Under the pieces are notes generated by a model that saw nothing but the letters and a program-made list of their open reading frames with translations, did no database searches and had not been told where the DNA came from. From Adenophora triphylla var. japonica (taxonomy: Eukaryota; Streptophyta; Magnoliopsida; Asterales; Campanulaceae), in assembly GCA_022495995.1 (NCBI GenBank), contig JAFEMH010000529.1, positions 434,001 to 498,000 of the forward strand: 64,000 nt of DNA. Reading direction: 5' to 3'. This document shows, piece by piece, positions 35,176 through 46,207 of this stretch; position 1 is the first letter of the stretch, and each line of letters starts with the position of its first letter. Position numbers and translations under genes: made by a program.

Positions 35176-35596
35176 GTCACTCTAAGGTCGACGTCTGAAG
35201 ATAGGCAAAAGACCTGAACTACGACTGGCTTGATTCCTCTTAAGGATACGTAGGTAGCCTATCACTAGGTTCAGCCATCAGACCAAAAATGGTCATTCCT
35301 ATCCCCAGCAGAGCAGATATACAACTCTAGCCATCAGACCAAAATGGTCATCCCCAGCAGAGTTTCTTTCAACAAACGACTGCAGAACTCGCTCGCCAGG
35401 TTGACATCCTAAAACAGTCACTCTAGGGTCGACATCGAAAGACCCGAACTACGGCCGGCTTGATTCCCATTCGGGATACGTAGGTAGCCTATCGCTAGGT
35501 TCAGCCACTCGATCACTTGATCATCCTGTCAAATATGGAGCCTTACTCTTATCGACGACCCCGCTTCCTTCGAAAGCGCCGTCGCCGAGGGGCTAC
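35176..35596 (+). other. 3' end of the interior, with polypurine tract
   Basis: The phrase GGGATACGTAGGTAGCCTA or a close version occurs here twice (about 35240 and 35478) and once at about 33633. It ends in GCCGAGGGGCTAC directly before the right LTR, a plausible polypurine tract. Confidence 0.55.
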
Positions 35597-37466
35597 TGTA
35601 AGTGCTCCAATTTGAGTTGTTAGTATTTTCGTTAGAAAATTAACGAAAGCCCTAACATTCCTAACATTTCTAACAATTCCTAACCTTTCTAACAAAGTAA
35701 GGGTAGATTAGGGATTGCCATTTAAGGTTAAACCAAGAAAAGAATCTTAAAAAAGAAAAGAAATTGGAAAAATCCGAATTAGGCAAGCTGAAAAACACAA
35801 ACTACTGGAATTTTTTGAATAATATTCTCCTTGTCCAAAGCCTGGAGCAGCATTTAATGCACCAGGCACGTTTACGGTTTGATCCACGCGGATCAAAATG
35901 ATCCTCCCAGTTGCCTATAAATTGAACCCTCCTCTCTCAGTTTACACAACACAATTCACTCACAGAAGATATACTCTGGCAAAAAACAGAGAGAAAACAG
36001 TGGGAATCCTTAGATTGCCACCATTTTCTCTTGAGTCTTTCCCAATCTCATTCCAAACACTCTCAAATCACCCTTAAACACACACAAGCTCAAGCTCAAA
36101 TCAACACTAAAGAGGAGGATTAGAGAGAAAACATAGAGGACTTAAGTGTTATCTACTTGTTTTCTCTTTGACCAACTCTATCATCAAACACCAAACACAT
36201 TCAAGCCTTGAATCCATTCAAACACAAACACAAACACAAGGGAAGATAGGTATAACCTCCCTCTCCCTACCCTAAATCTCTCTCATCCATGCATGTATCT
36301 TAAACTTTAAAGATGTAGTTTGTTCATCAACTTATTTGTTGTTCATCTTGGCTTGACCTAAAAATGTAGTCACCTTGGAATAAATTTCCATGGATGACCA
36401 TTTAAAAGGTCCAAATTACTTCTTACTTTCTTGAAATCATTTTCTCTAAAGTGTTTTTCCAAAGATCATTTTCATACATCAAATCTTTCTTTCAAAGGAT
36501 AAAATTCCCCTTCCCAAGCAAATGAAATGCTTAAAGTCCTAATGTACCCTAAGGATGGCTTGATATAGTAGATCACCACTAAAATGGCTAGTGACTACTA
36601 ATCAAAGCCTAAGGAAATGGGGACTTGCATGGATGCAAAACCCCCTTTAAATCTCACTTTTCTTCAAGAGGAAGTTGCTGTCCAGTAGCCTTTCTCTGAG
36701 ACCTCTGTCCATGGTCTAATTTTTTGGACACAGAAGAACTTGTAATTGGGTGTTGACTACAAAATACTTTTTGTAGCCAACATCCATAGATTTCCAGAAA
36801 TATTTTTACTTTATTTTTTTCGTGAGTAAAACTCCCTTTTTCAAATTGTCTTTTAAAGTTCAGTTCCTCAGTCTCTGGAAATCCAGATTTCATATCTGAG
36901 ATTTACAGAAGATTTTGGTCCACCAAATCATCTCCAAATGGGAAAGTTATTTTAAAAAAACTTATTTAAGGTGTATTGAACAACTTTCATTCTCGGACTT
37001 TTCCCAGATTTTGAAGTTTTAAAGCCCTTAAACCCATTTTAAAATCAAGTGTCCACTGCCTTTTTCATTCTGGCAGAATTGGTTTTCAACTTCAAAAAAT
37101 CTTTTGAGTACCAAAATTCAACCCAAAAATCATACCAAAAATCATGGGACTTTTTTGATGTCTTATAAAGAATTCCCAATTTTTAGTTTTCTCAGTTTCA
37201 ACTTATTTTGGCCAAAGGAACACACACACACACACACACAAAATGGTTTTTAAGCTTGGAAGACTCGTTTTACGAGGCATTCCGGGTGAACACTAACGTT
37301 CTTCCCGGCGTGTAACGTGACCTCCGAACCCAAATCTCTAATCTCGGGCATTTTTCAAAGTTTTGGCCCTTAAAATAAAAATGGCGTGGCGACTCCGTGT
37401 TTTTTCGATTGATTTTCAAAGAAAAGAAAAATACCAATCTTTTGGAAAAATGGCAACATCGTTACA
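35597..37466 (+). repeat. Right LTR
   Basis: About 1.87 kb with the end approximate. It begins TGTAAGTGCTCC like the left LTR. An extra block of roughly 55 bp (about 36535-36600) and extra bases near 37400 distinguish it from the left copy. A (CA)n tract lies at about 37221-37239. Confidence 0.7.
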
Positions 37467-37597
37467 ATAGCACAAGATTAATTATGCTCTATTGTTCCTA
37501 AGATATCTTTGACCATGTCATTGCTACAGTAACTCTTAATCAGTTATATTTGATTAGTGAACATACCTAATATCATGTGTAAAAACTTTGTTTGCAG

Positions 37598-37830
37598 GAA
37601 GTGCCACACCATTCAATATGCATTCCATCAATGCTGAAGATGCATCACCAATCACTTTCATTCCTCTACGTCCTTTGCCTATTGTGGATAAGTTGATTTG
37701 GCACTTCTCAAAAACGGGGATGTATTCGTTCAAAACTTCCTACGAACTTGATGCGAAAATGACATTGAACGATAGCTTGCGTGTTCTTGGGGAGTGGGAT
37801 TCCGTGTGGGCGCTGAAAGTTCCACCAAAG
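37598..37830 (+). pseudogene. zf-RVT-like fragment (non-LTR retrotransposon reverse-transcriptase zinc-binding region)
   Basis: Open sequence after a CAG acceptor reads IPLRPLPIVDKLIWHFSKTG and ends VWALKVPPK. It resembles the conserved stretch preceding the zinc-binding domain of plant LINE-type polyproteins. It stops exactly at CCAAAG|GTAACA, where the acyl-CoA-oxidase-like sequence begins. Fragment only. Confidence 0.6.
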
Positions 37831-38081
37831 GTAACACTCGCTGAGTCTCATATTGAAACCGTTAGCCTCGAAAAATTCATTAAAGCAATAAAGAGGTACT
37901 TTTTTGTCCTCTCCCCCCCCAAAAAAAAAATAAATAAATAGAAATTGCTCCCTTAAGATTTTTTTGGCAGTTAACTGCAATTTCTGGTGTCTTTCACTGC
38001 AGCTGCCCTGATAAAAGTGCTCGAGTTGCTCTAAAACTTTGATGTGACCTCTATGCATTGGAACGTATATGGAGTGACATA

Positions 38082-38543
38082 GGACCCGTTTGATTTAGCT
38101 TATTGATATGTGCTGATTACTTATTACTTATAACTGATAACTTATGACTGATGACTTTTGACTGATGAGCGATGAATGATACTGTTTGATTTAGTTTTTT
38201 TGAAGTGCTGATAAGCTGTCATAAGTAAGTATGATTGTTTGATTAATAAGCTGAAAAAGTGCTGAATGAAATTATAAAGACTAAAATAATAATAATAATT
38301 ATTATTATTATTTTATTATTATTATTATTATTATTATTTTACTATTTTTATTTTTATTTTTATTTTTATTTTTATTTTTATTTTTATTTTTATTTTTATT
38401 TTTATTTTTATTTTTATTTTTATTTTTATTTTTATTTTTATTTTTATTTTTATTTTTATTTTTATTTTTATTTTTATTTTTATTTTTATTTTTATTTTTA
38501 TTATTTTATTATCATTATTTTATTATTATTATTATTATTATTA

Positions 38544-38574
<31 letters not shown>

Positions 38575-39087
38575 TATTTTATTATTTTAATATTATTTTA
38601 TTATTTTTATTTTTATTTTTATTATTTTATTATTATTATCATAATTATTATTTATTATTATTATTTTTATTATTTTTTTTTTAATTTATTATTATTATTT
38701 ATATTATTATTATTATTATTTTATTATTTTATTATTTTTTTTATTATTATTATTACTATTATTATTATTATTATTTATTTTTAATATTATTATTATTTTT
38801 TTTAATTATTTTTTTTCATTTTAATTATTATTATTATTATATTATTATTATTATTATTATTATTATTTTATTATTATTATTTTTACTGTTCATGCGTGTT
38901 TTTGGCTTAAGCACTTGGCTTAAACACTTGGCTAAATGCTTATGACTTATAAGGGGAATTGTGCTTTAATTGACTTGTACATGACTTATGACTTATTTTG
39001 CCAAAAATGAAATCAAACGATTAAAAAATGACTTATGGAGAGTCATAAGTCATAAGCATTTTGAATTAAGTCATATCAAACAAGGCC
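38082..39087. mobile_element. Tourist-like (PIF/Harbinger) element with an expanded internal microsatellite
   Basis: Ends GGACCCGTTTGAT and, inverted, GGCCTTGTTTGAT align without gaps. ATA flanks both sides (38079-38081 and 39088-39090). Removing the element and one ATA restores the acyl-CoA-oxidase-like reading frame across the site, which confirms the borders. It is 1,006 bp because of the internal microsatellite. No transposase. Confidence 0.82.
38283..38885. repeat. TTA / TTTTTA microsatellite, about 600 bp
   Basis: (TTA)n blocks surround a TTTTTA hexamer array of over 20 units (38341-38500). Apparent Phe-Tyr-repeat frames are artefacts. Confidence 0.95.
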
Positions 39088-39093
39088 ATAGAA

Positions 39094-39436
39094 ACTAGTA
39101 GAAACTTATCGCATGAGGCTCCAATCAAAGCCAAGGCAATCCACAAGTTGTCAGAATACTGATTTTCCAGGTGAAGAATACTGCAAAACAAAGCTTGTGG
39201 ATGCCTTTGATCTGCCAGATCATGTTATACGGGCTCCCATTGGCAAATAGTCTCCTGTAGAAGCTTATACATTAATACACACATTATGTTGGATTCGACA
39301 AAGGAGACAACGAAGAAATTATTTCTGAAAAAATAAATCATTTACTTGATATTAGAAGATGGCATGGTGAAGGTTATATGTTCAACTTGGTTGATTCATT
39401 TAATACTCTGATAATAAAATAGAAATTAACATTTGG
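39094..39436 (+). repeat. 343-bp direct repeat, copy 1 (acyl-CoA oxidase end)
   Basis: Runs from ACTAGTAGAAAC to AACATTTGG. It is identical in length to 42214-42556 and I see two mismatches. It covers the terminal acyl-CoA-oxidase-like coding stretch and some 3' sequence. Confidence 0.93.
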
Positions 39437-41719
39437 ATATTGCAGGTACATTTCTTTTACAATTCATCGAGGATTATAATAAGCCTAAGTTGGGATTATA
39501 TTAATAAGACTGAAGCTTAGTTCTTGAAAGTAAACCAAGTAAAGACACATATTGGTTAAAACCAAATAAATTAGATTTTCGTTTTTCAAGTAAACTTAAG
39601 TTCAACTTGGTGTCTTAGATTTCATGTCATTCTCTTAAATTTCATATTGTCAACAACAATTTCAGAAAATGCTCTCCAGAATATTAGCCAACTTTATCGT
39701 AAGAAAACCTGGTATAACAGTTAAGCATTCATACATGCTGTTTTAATTCGTCAAAGCCTTTTAGAGGAGAATTCTGGCTGCATTTTTGCTTGCGGTGATG
39801 ACGGAGTGAGTCTTGGAATTGATTTTAGCCTTTGATTTATGATCGGTTTGTTGGAACTTAATTTTTTAATTTCTATATATATATTCTTTGAAGTTTGATG
39901 CTGTAAATGGGATGGTGGTGGGACAGTAGAAAGGATAACGAAATGATCGGAAAAAAAATGTTTATAGGGTTAAGACGGACAAATTTTGAATATACATCAA
40001 AATTCTCTAAATATTTTATTTTTATTTGGTATTGGTTGAAACTATTTTCATATAATCTTCAATATATAATTGTTGTTATGACCAAATAAGCCTTCAGAAT
40101 TGATGCAAATATACCTCTGTTATTTCTTTCCATAGCTGATTAGTTGGTTTTTGACAACAAATGGTTTTCCCTTGGCCAATCTTTTTTGTCAGTCTGATGT
40201 AACTAAAGTTTGGCATCAGTTCTTAGTTTCTTGGAAGGTGAATAGTGATGCTTCCTTAGATCAACTTGGGGACAGTTGGATATGGTTTGTTATCTGGTTT
40301 TGTTGCACTGATATATATCTTCAAGATTCAGGTAACTCTCTATTGCTTCAGTCGGATTTAATAGCTGGATGTTGGCAGCAGCTTTGCACAGAATTCTCTC
40401 TGATGTATACTCAACTTTGGTATAGAATTGAGAAGAATGGAAGGTTGTGTATAGGAAAGTATTTATTGAATAAGGTTTGTATTGATTTAGATAACGATGT
40501 TCAGAATTTGTGTAGTTTAGAAAAGAGATGAAAGGTTGTTATAAAAGGTATAGATAAGCCTAGATGGTTAGGCTATTACATTGTAATAGATAGTTTGAGG
40601 TCCGGCTCCATCTCACTCATGATTAATAAAATTCCCCCGGGTACTGCCCTGGTTCCAAAAATAAAAAAATAAAAAACCTAGACCCTAAACCCTAAATTTG
40701 ATGAGTCATCAAGGAATACCACTGTTGCAGTAATTATAGTGATCCAATTCTTAAGTTATGGGTGTTTATCTATTGACACCCTTCACTTTCCCATGATTGC
40801 ATATGATGGTTCAGTTGGATATTCTTTGTAAGCACATAATCTGTTTTATTAAATTACTAACCAAGAAAATTTACACTATTATCATCTGCTCTTTGTTCTT
40901 TTGACCGTTTCAGTACTTTAATTTAATTTTATTTCTCCAACTGCAATCTTTTGCCTCTCTTTTGGTACTACTATACGGTTTTGATGTGATGAGTTATGTG
41001 AGTGTATGTGTGTGTGTGGGGGGGAAGGGGTTATTTATATGTTCTTATATTCTATTTGAATTGGGGTGGGGTTAGGCTGGCAGGAGGCGAGATGCGTTAC
41101 CTCAGGTTAACTTTCATAGTGGTTTAGGAAAGGGTTTTTTTTATCTGATTTCGTTGATTGTATTACATTTAACCTGCCTATTTGACTATTTGGAAATATC
41201 AATTTTTTCATAAAAAATCTTATTTATAATTTTGTAAATTTTTAGTTTGCTAAAATATAATAAATTATGGAAAAAATTGAAAAAAAAATACATACTTAGG
41301 AATTGTTATGTTTGGACTTTCAAGTGTGGATATTCATGATCATCATGTTATTGATGACAATGTTCGAAATAGAATCAAATTATTCATTTTCCAGTTATCC
41401 AACATAATTTATATATGAATGTACATTTTGAAATCGATTTCCAATTTCAACAGCTCTCTTAGTTTATATATCATGCATGACTGTATTTTAAAAACATATG
41501 AGCCTGTCTTTATTGTTGTAGTTTCTGGCTCTGCCCTGGCTATGCTCAATTCTAGCAGCTAGACAGGAGTTTGTTTCCACCCCCATATATAATGTAATGT
41601 CCACTTTTTAAAGAAACAAAGAACTAATAATTTTTACCATGATATCGTTAAACTGTTGACTGTCTAGATGCATCTGTTGGAGATTATGGTTGTAACCTAT
41701 CTGAGTTCTTTTTCTGTAG
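39437..41719 (+). other. Unassigned segment with a possible LINE 3' tail
   Basis: No conserved gene recognised. A 126-residue open frame (40151-40531) is Trp/Leu-rich and matches nothing I know. Bases 40590-40680 (CTCATGATTAATAAAATTCC, then an A-rich tail) resemble the 3' end of a non-LTR element. Two CCCTAAA units at about 40682-40698 follow. The rest is AT-rich, intron-like DNA, probably introns of the captured gene at its right end. Confidence 0.35.
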
Positions 41720-41813
41720 TATGATTGGGTATGAGGGGTTAGAAGTCATCAATCCAGAAGGAGGCACTGAAGATGCTGAACTGGAAGCACTGCAAGGCAG
41801 ATGGAGGCAGGAG
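41720..41813 (+). pseudogene. Single exon of an oxysterol-binding-protein-related protein (ORP)
   Basis: Between an AG acceptor and GAG|GTGCAG donor the sequence reads IGYEGLEVINPEGGTEDAE and ends GRWRQE. This is the characteristic segment of plant ORP3/ORP4-type proteins just before their conserved lipid-binding domain. No neighbouring ORP exon is present in the window, so this is a captured or orphan exon. It sits about 400 bp upstream of a Helitron-type 3' terminus. Confidence 0.75.
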
Positions 41814-42185
41814 GTGCAGTGAACTCTTTCCATTTGTGTTATTTTAATACTTCAGCTTCATTTAGCATTCTTTTGATTATTTCTTGCTATTACGTAGTGG
41901 TGTTTTGGGTTACTGTTCATTATGTCGTTATCTGGACAAGAAAATATGACACAATTTTTTTAATTGCAACTTAAAGTTGTATTTCTTATAGCTAAACCAG
42001 TATTTTATGCTCATATGGATTGTCAACCTAAAATCTGATGCTTTGACTGAATATATTTGGTACTAAAAAGAGGCAAAGCTAAGTATATTTGGAAAGGGGA
42101 TCACCGATGGTGGGAATTTATGTGAGAACGACAAAATTAAAAGGGGTTCTTTATATTTTCTACGCCTGACCATCATGTATACCGT

Positions 42186-42219
42186 CCCGTGCCATTGGCA
42201 CGGGCATCCGAGTACTAGT
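42186..42219 (+). other. Helitron-type 3' terminus
   Basis: An 8-bp perfect stem CCCGTGCC/GGCACGGG with ATT loop (42186-42204) lies 10 bases before CTAGT (42215-42219). Hairpin plus CTRRT-type end is the diagnostic 3' structure of plant Helitrons. The following base is A, not the usual T, and CTAGT is shared with the start of the 343-bp repeat. Confidence 0.72.
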
Positions 42220-42556
42220 AGAAACTTATCGCATGAGGCTCCAATCAAAGCCAAGGCAATCCACAAGTTGTCAGAATACTGATTTTCCAGGTGAAGAATA
42301 CTGCAAAACAAAGCTTGTGGATGCCTTTGATCTGCCAGATCATGTTATACGGGCTCCCATTAGCAAATAGTCTCCTGTAGAAGCTTATACATTAATACAC
42401 ACATTATGTTGGATTCGACAAAGGAGACAACGAAGAAATTATTTCTGAAAAAATAAATCATTTACTTGATATTAGAAGATGGCATGGTGAAGGTTATATG
42501 TTCAACTTGGTTGATTCATTTAATACTTTGATAATAAAATAGAAATTAACATTTGG
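42214..42556 (+). repeat. 343-bp direct repeat, copy 2 (acyl-CoA oxidase end)
   Basis: Same segment as 39094-39436, starting inside the ACTAGT of the Helitron-type end. Two mismatches (TAGCAAATAG versus TGGCAAATAG; ACTTTGATA versus ACTCTGATA). Confidence 0.93.
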
Positions 42557-43202
42557 TGGTCATAGTACTCCTAAGACCCATAAATTATTGTGAAATCGAC
42601 CAAGAGGTGTGTTTTTTGTAGTGATGGTTCCAAATAGAAAAGCTTGAGGAGAGAGAAAGAGCAGTTGACATGGTTGTTAACAGCCATTATAGGTGTCTTT
42701 TCTTAATTCCTAGATTGATTGATTTTGGTCTGCCACTGTCATTTGTGGGTTTCATGTTTCTTTAAAGGAATTCTTGCTTGGCTTTACAGTTTGTTTAAAT
42801 TTGAATGGGTTGGTTTAAGCAGATTCACATATCTTATCGTTGTAAATTTTCATCTCTGCTTAAAAATGAGATTGGATAAACCCTATTGTGAATGGCAAAA
42901 TCTATACTCTATTACTCAAAATACCAATATTTAGTTATGTTCAACTCTATGTTGCATAAGTAAAACTAATTGTGCTGGTTGGTTTGAAGATTTTAACGTA
43001 TGATGAAGAAGTGAAGCTAACAAGTCAAACAACTAATGTTGTGTACAAGAAAAAATTTCAAAATTTATAATATTACTTCATTAACATTATTGCTGGTTTA
43101 TGAAAATTATTTTTTTAACAATTATTTTTTTATCTTCATTTATAATTTTATGGATAGAAAATTTCTTAAAATCACTATTTTCTTTAAAATAGTTTTTTGC
43201 TG
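42557..43202 (+). other. Unassigned segment before the second Helitron terminus
   Basis: No gene recognised. Intron-like AT-rich sequence with a splice-like AAAG at about 42765. Confidence 0.35.
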
Positions 43203-43232
43203 GTGCGTTTAACGCACGGGTGTAGCACTAGT
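43203..43232 (+). other. Second Helitron-type 3' terminus
   Basis: Stem GTGCGT/ACGCAC with TTA loop (43203-43217) is followed by CTAGT at 43228-43232 and a host T at 43233, the usual A|T insertion context. No matching 5' TC end was found for it. Confidence 0.78.
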
Positions 43233-43340
43233 TCTTTTCTAAAAGTTAATGCTTATAATGTCAGTGTGCTCGTCTCAAAAAATGAACATTAATTTTTGAG
43301 ATGAATAAAGTAGTATTTTTTTTTAAATTGTTCATTGACA

Positions 43341-43485
43341 CGAAGGAAGCAATGTTCATTTTTTTTTTACATAGAAAGAAATTCTACTTCTTTAAAAAAA
43401 ATCCTTTATTTCAAAAATAAATATTACTTTCGCCCCAAAATTAATACTACATTCTATATTAAAAAAATGAACATTGCTTCCTTCG
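43341..43485. repeat. Inverted repeat with 25-bp perfect arms
   Basis: The arms begin CGAAGGAAGCAATGTTCATT (43341-43365) and pair with 43461-43485. The loop is AT-rich. Possibly a small foldback MITE. Confidence 0.75.
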
Positions 43486-43736
43486 TATCAATTAACATTA
43501 AAAAAAAAAATTATTTTCTGGGATGAAGGAAGTAATGTTCAATTTTTTGGACAAAAAATGTATTAATATTTTTTGGACAAAAAATGTAGTAGTACTTTTT
43601 GGTTATTCATTTTGAGTCGAAATTAATATTTATTTTTAATATGAAGGAAATAATTTTTTTACAATAGTACATTTTTTAAGTATATATTTGAGACGAAAAA
43701 ATAATATTTCCTTTTAGTTTTATTTATTAAGATATA

Positions 43737-44151
43737 CTCCCTCCGTCCCACTTCAATTGAGTCATGACATCTTTGCACGCTTTTTAAGATTTTTTTTTTA
43801 AAAAATGAGTAAAGAATTCAAAGTGGGTAGAAGATTAGAGGAGAGAGAATGTAAAAGTTAAAAATATTTAATAGGAGAGAGAATGAGTGGGAGAAATAGT
43901 AAGTTAATGAATGATTTTTTTGTAGGAGAGAGATTGAGTGTGAGGAATAGTAAGTTAATGATTGATTTTTTTTTTTTGTAAATATATTAAAATTATAAGG
44001 GTATAATGAATGATTTTTTTGTAAATATATAAACATTATGAGGGTATAAATGTTCGAAACACTGTTCACTTATTTCCATTTATGGAGTGGCTCATTTGAA
44101 GCGGGACGTCCCAAAAAGGAAAGTGACTCAATTGAAGTGGGACGGAGGGAG
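43737..44151. mobile_element. Stowaway-type MITE
   Basis: The element is 415 bp with ends CTCCCTCCGTCCCACTTCAA and TTGAAGTGGGACGGAGGGAG. TA lies on both sides (43735-43736 and 44152-44153). Interior repeats of AGGAGAGAGA-ATTGAGTG type lengthen it. Confidence 0.92.
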
Positions 44152-44244
44152 TAATTTTTATATTTTTATTTTGTAATTTAAAGCGAGACAGAGAATTAAT
44201 TAGTATTGTGGTTGTGGTAGTGTGCGGGTCACATGTAAAGTTGG

Positions 44245-44375
44245 AACTCGCTATTTGAAAGTAGCGAGTTCAAATTTAGTTTTTTTTTTTAATATCAAAA
44301 TTTAAACTCGCTACACGGTGTAGCGAGTTTAAACGAAAAAAAATTAAAAACTTGCTACACCGTATAGTGAGTTAT
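44245..44375. repeat. Three palindromes sharing ACTCGCTAC stems
   Basis: ACTCGCTATTTGAAAGTAGC, then ACTCGCTACACGGTGTAGCG, then ACTTGCTACACCGTATAGTG follow each other within 130 bp. Each forms a short hairpin. Origin unknown. Confidence 0.65.
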
Positions 44376-46207
44376 AAAAAATGATTCATTTTAGTAAATA
44401 ATTTGGAAGTGTTGTTATTTTGGGATATATTTTTTTAAAAGAAAATCTACTATATATAATAGCAAAAGTTTTTCAAGCTCCTAGAAAACTCCAAGTGGCA
44501 CAATATCATTGGCCAATCTTTCCATCATCCACCAATCACAATAATCCATTTGAAATTCAATTAGTAACTTTTAAAATTTATAGGGATTGATTTTTAAAAT
44601 TAATATAGGTCCACTCCGTCAAGATAATACTCCCTCCGTCAATGGAACTTAGTGGCTAATCTTTTCTTACGTACCTAGAAAATGAAACTTTCTTTTCGGG
44701 CTTGAAAATTTAGATAAATGCCTAAAACATAAACTGCTAAAATCTGAATATAGCTTTATTATACATACGGCAAGTTTTTTAAACCTAATAAGTTATTCGA
44801 AAAATAAAGTAAAGCTAAATCTATCAAACCAATTTAAAATTAATAAAAAAATTTAATACTGATATTTTGACAGTAGATACAATCAATGATCTGTATGCAT
44901 GCACATACTGAAGTCTTTAAAATTAAGAGTCCAAAATGAACAATTTTTTTCATTTTGTACAAAGTTAATTGTTTGTTTTTTTTATTCGGCTAAAGCAAGT
45001 TAGAGAAAGCTAAGGACAGTATTGTAAAATTATTGTTTGACATTTGAAATTAAAATTTAATCAAATATCTAAAATGAATCGAAATCCACAGATTGAAAGG
45101 AAAGTGCATAATTTAAGGAAATGATATTAGACTAAAAAATTAAGTATAAATTCAAAAATTAGGTTGAAAGAAAAGTGTATCATTTAAGGAAAAATATCAG
45201 ACTAAAATAAAATAAGTAATTAATGATTATCTAAATTAAATAATAATTTAAAATTGTTTGAATTTAGAATTCTATCTCATTTAAACTTAAGAATTGATCA
45301 AGTTAATCTAGAGATCTTATCTATAAATAAAATATTAATCTTTAAGCCCTTCGTTGTGTTTTCTTTTGTTATTCGTTCCTATTTTTTTTCTGCTGAGAGT
45401 TTTCCTATTCCCTACCAAGTTCTCCGGTGAGTGTTTTACTACCACGTTTCTTTTTGGCGTCCAAGTTCAGAGGTATTCTAAATTTTTTGTTTACTTTGTT
45501 GCTGTTGTATATTCTTAATAATATATAATTCTTCCATCCCAAAATAACCATCCAACTCTCTCCCTCACAAAATGAATGTCTAAAAAACTTTAAAAATTTG
45601 CTCTCATGATGAAAAGCAAATTTAATTTTTTTTGAAATATTATTTTGAAACAGTGCGAGTACATATTCCCTTTCCTAAGTGATACTACACACTCTCCGGT
45701 CATATTGACGAAACTCAATCTTTTAATATATTTTATTTAATATTTAAGATTTAATAACACTTTGTCACGATAATTTATTTATTGAGAAGAGGGAAAAACT
45801 ATTATCATTAAGCATATAAATTAATGAGGGCGAGAATTCTTTTATTTCACTAAGATTCCAATATTTTTTATAATAGTATATACTTCAACCAACTCATAAT
45901 AAAGGCTACTAATTGAATACACGAGAATTAAAAATATATAATTATATATATGTATAATATTGATAGTGGAGCAGATGTTGTGAATATGGAAACTAAAGTA
46001 AGAAAAAGAGTAGTGGAGTAGGAAATAAAAAATAAAATTTTATTGCGAGTTTCTTTCAAATTACGGCGTACGCGAGTTTCTTTCAAATTAACGCTAACTC
46101 ACGTATTATACGTGTATTATCTAAACTAACTATGAAAATAACACCTTATATAAACTAACTCACGTATTTTAAATTTATCAAAAAAAAAACAAAAAAAACA
46201 AGGCAAT

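Larger units (their letters stand above)
21895..37466 (+). mobile_element. Large non-autonomous LTR retrotransposon with decayed gag modules
   Basis: Two direct repeats of about 1.8 kb both begin TGTAAGTGCTCCAATTTGAG (21895 and 35597). The left one is followed by a leader and the right one is preceded by a purine-rich GCCGAGGGGCTAC. The interior (about 11.9 kb) shows gag-like fragments but no reverse transcriptase, RNase H or integrase motifs. TGGCGACTCCG near the LTR end matches the 3' end of plant tRNA-Arg, as used by Ogre/Tat elements, but it occurs near both copies. Exact LTR ends are uncertain. I could not confirm a target duplication. Divergence between the LTRs is clearly greater than in the 10.7-20.7 kb element, so it is older. 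Confidence 0.72.
37831..39330 (+). pseudogene. Acyl-CoA oxidase 3' end pseudogene, interrupted by a Tourist-like element
   Basis: Coding-like parts: 37831-37895 (LAESHIETVSLEKFIKAIK), donor GTACT; acceptor at 38001-38002, then 38003-38081 (CPDKSARVALKL, DLYALERIWSDI); then after the insertion 39088-39330 (KAKAIHKLSEY, KLVDAFDLPDHVIRAPI, HYVGF). The order matches the C-terminal part of plant peroxisomal acyl-CoA oxidase of the ACX2 type, which catalyses the first step of fatty-acid beta-oxidation. Decay is clear: an in-frame TGA before CDLYALERI, another TGA after KLSEY, and frame changes near the end. Upstream catalytic domains are absent. Confidence 0.65.

Noticed and set aside
21890..37502. 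CTAAG target duplication for the second LTR element
   Set aside because: CTAAG occurs before 21895 and again at 37498-37502, but the sequence before the latter does not end in CA and does not align with the left LTR end, so I did not use it.
38259..38684. Phe-Tyr-repeat protein
   Set aside because: Translation of a TTTTTA/TTA microsatellite.
40675..40700. Telomeric repeat
   Set aside because: Only two CCCTAAA-like units; too short to be an interstitial telomere tract and such units are common by chance in plants.
44630..44660. Another Stowaway MITE
   Set aside because: Only one CTCCCTCCGT-type end is present here; no matching inverted end with TA was found nearby.
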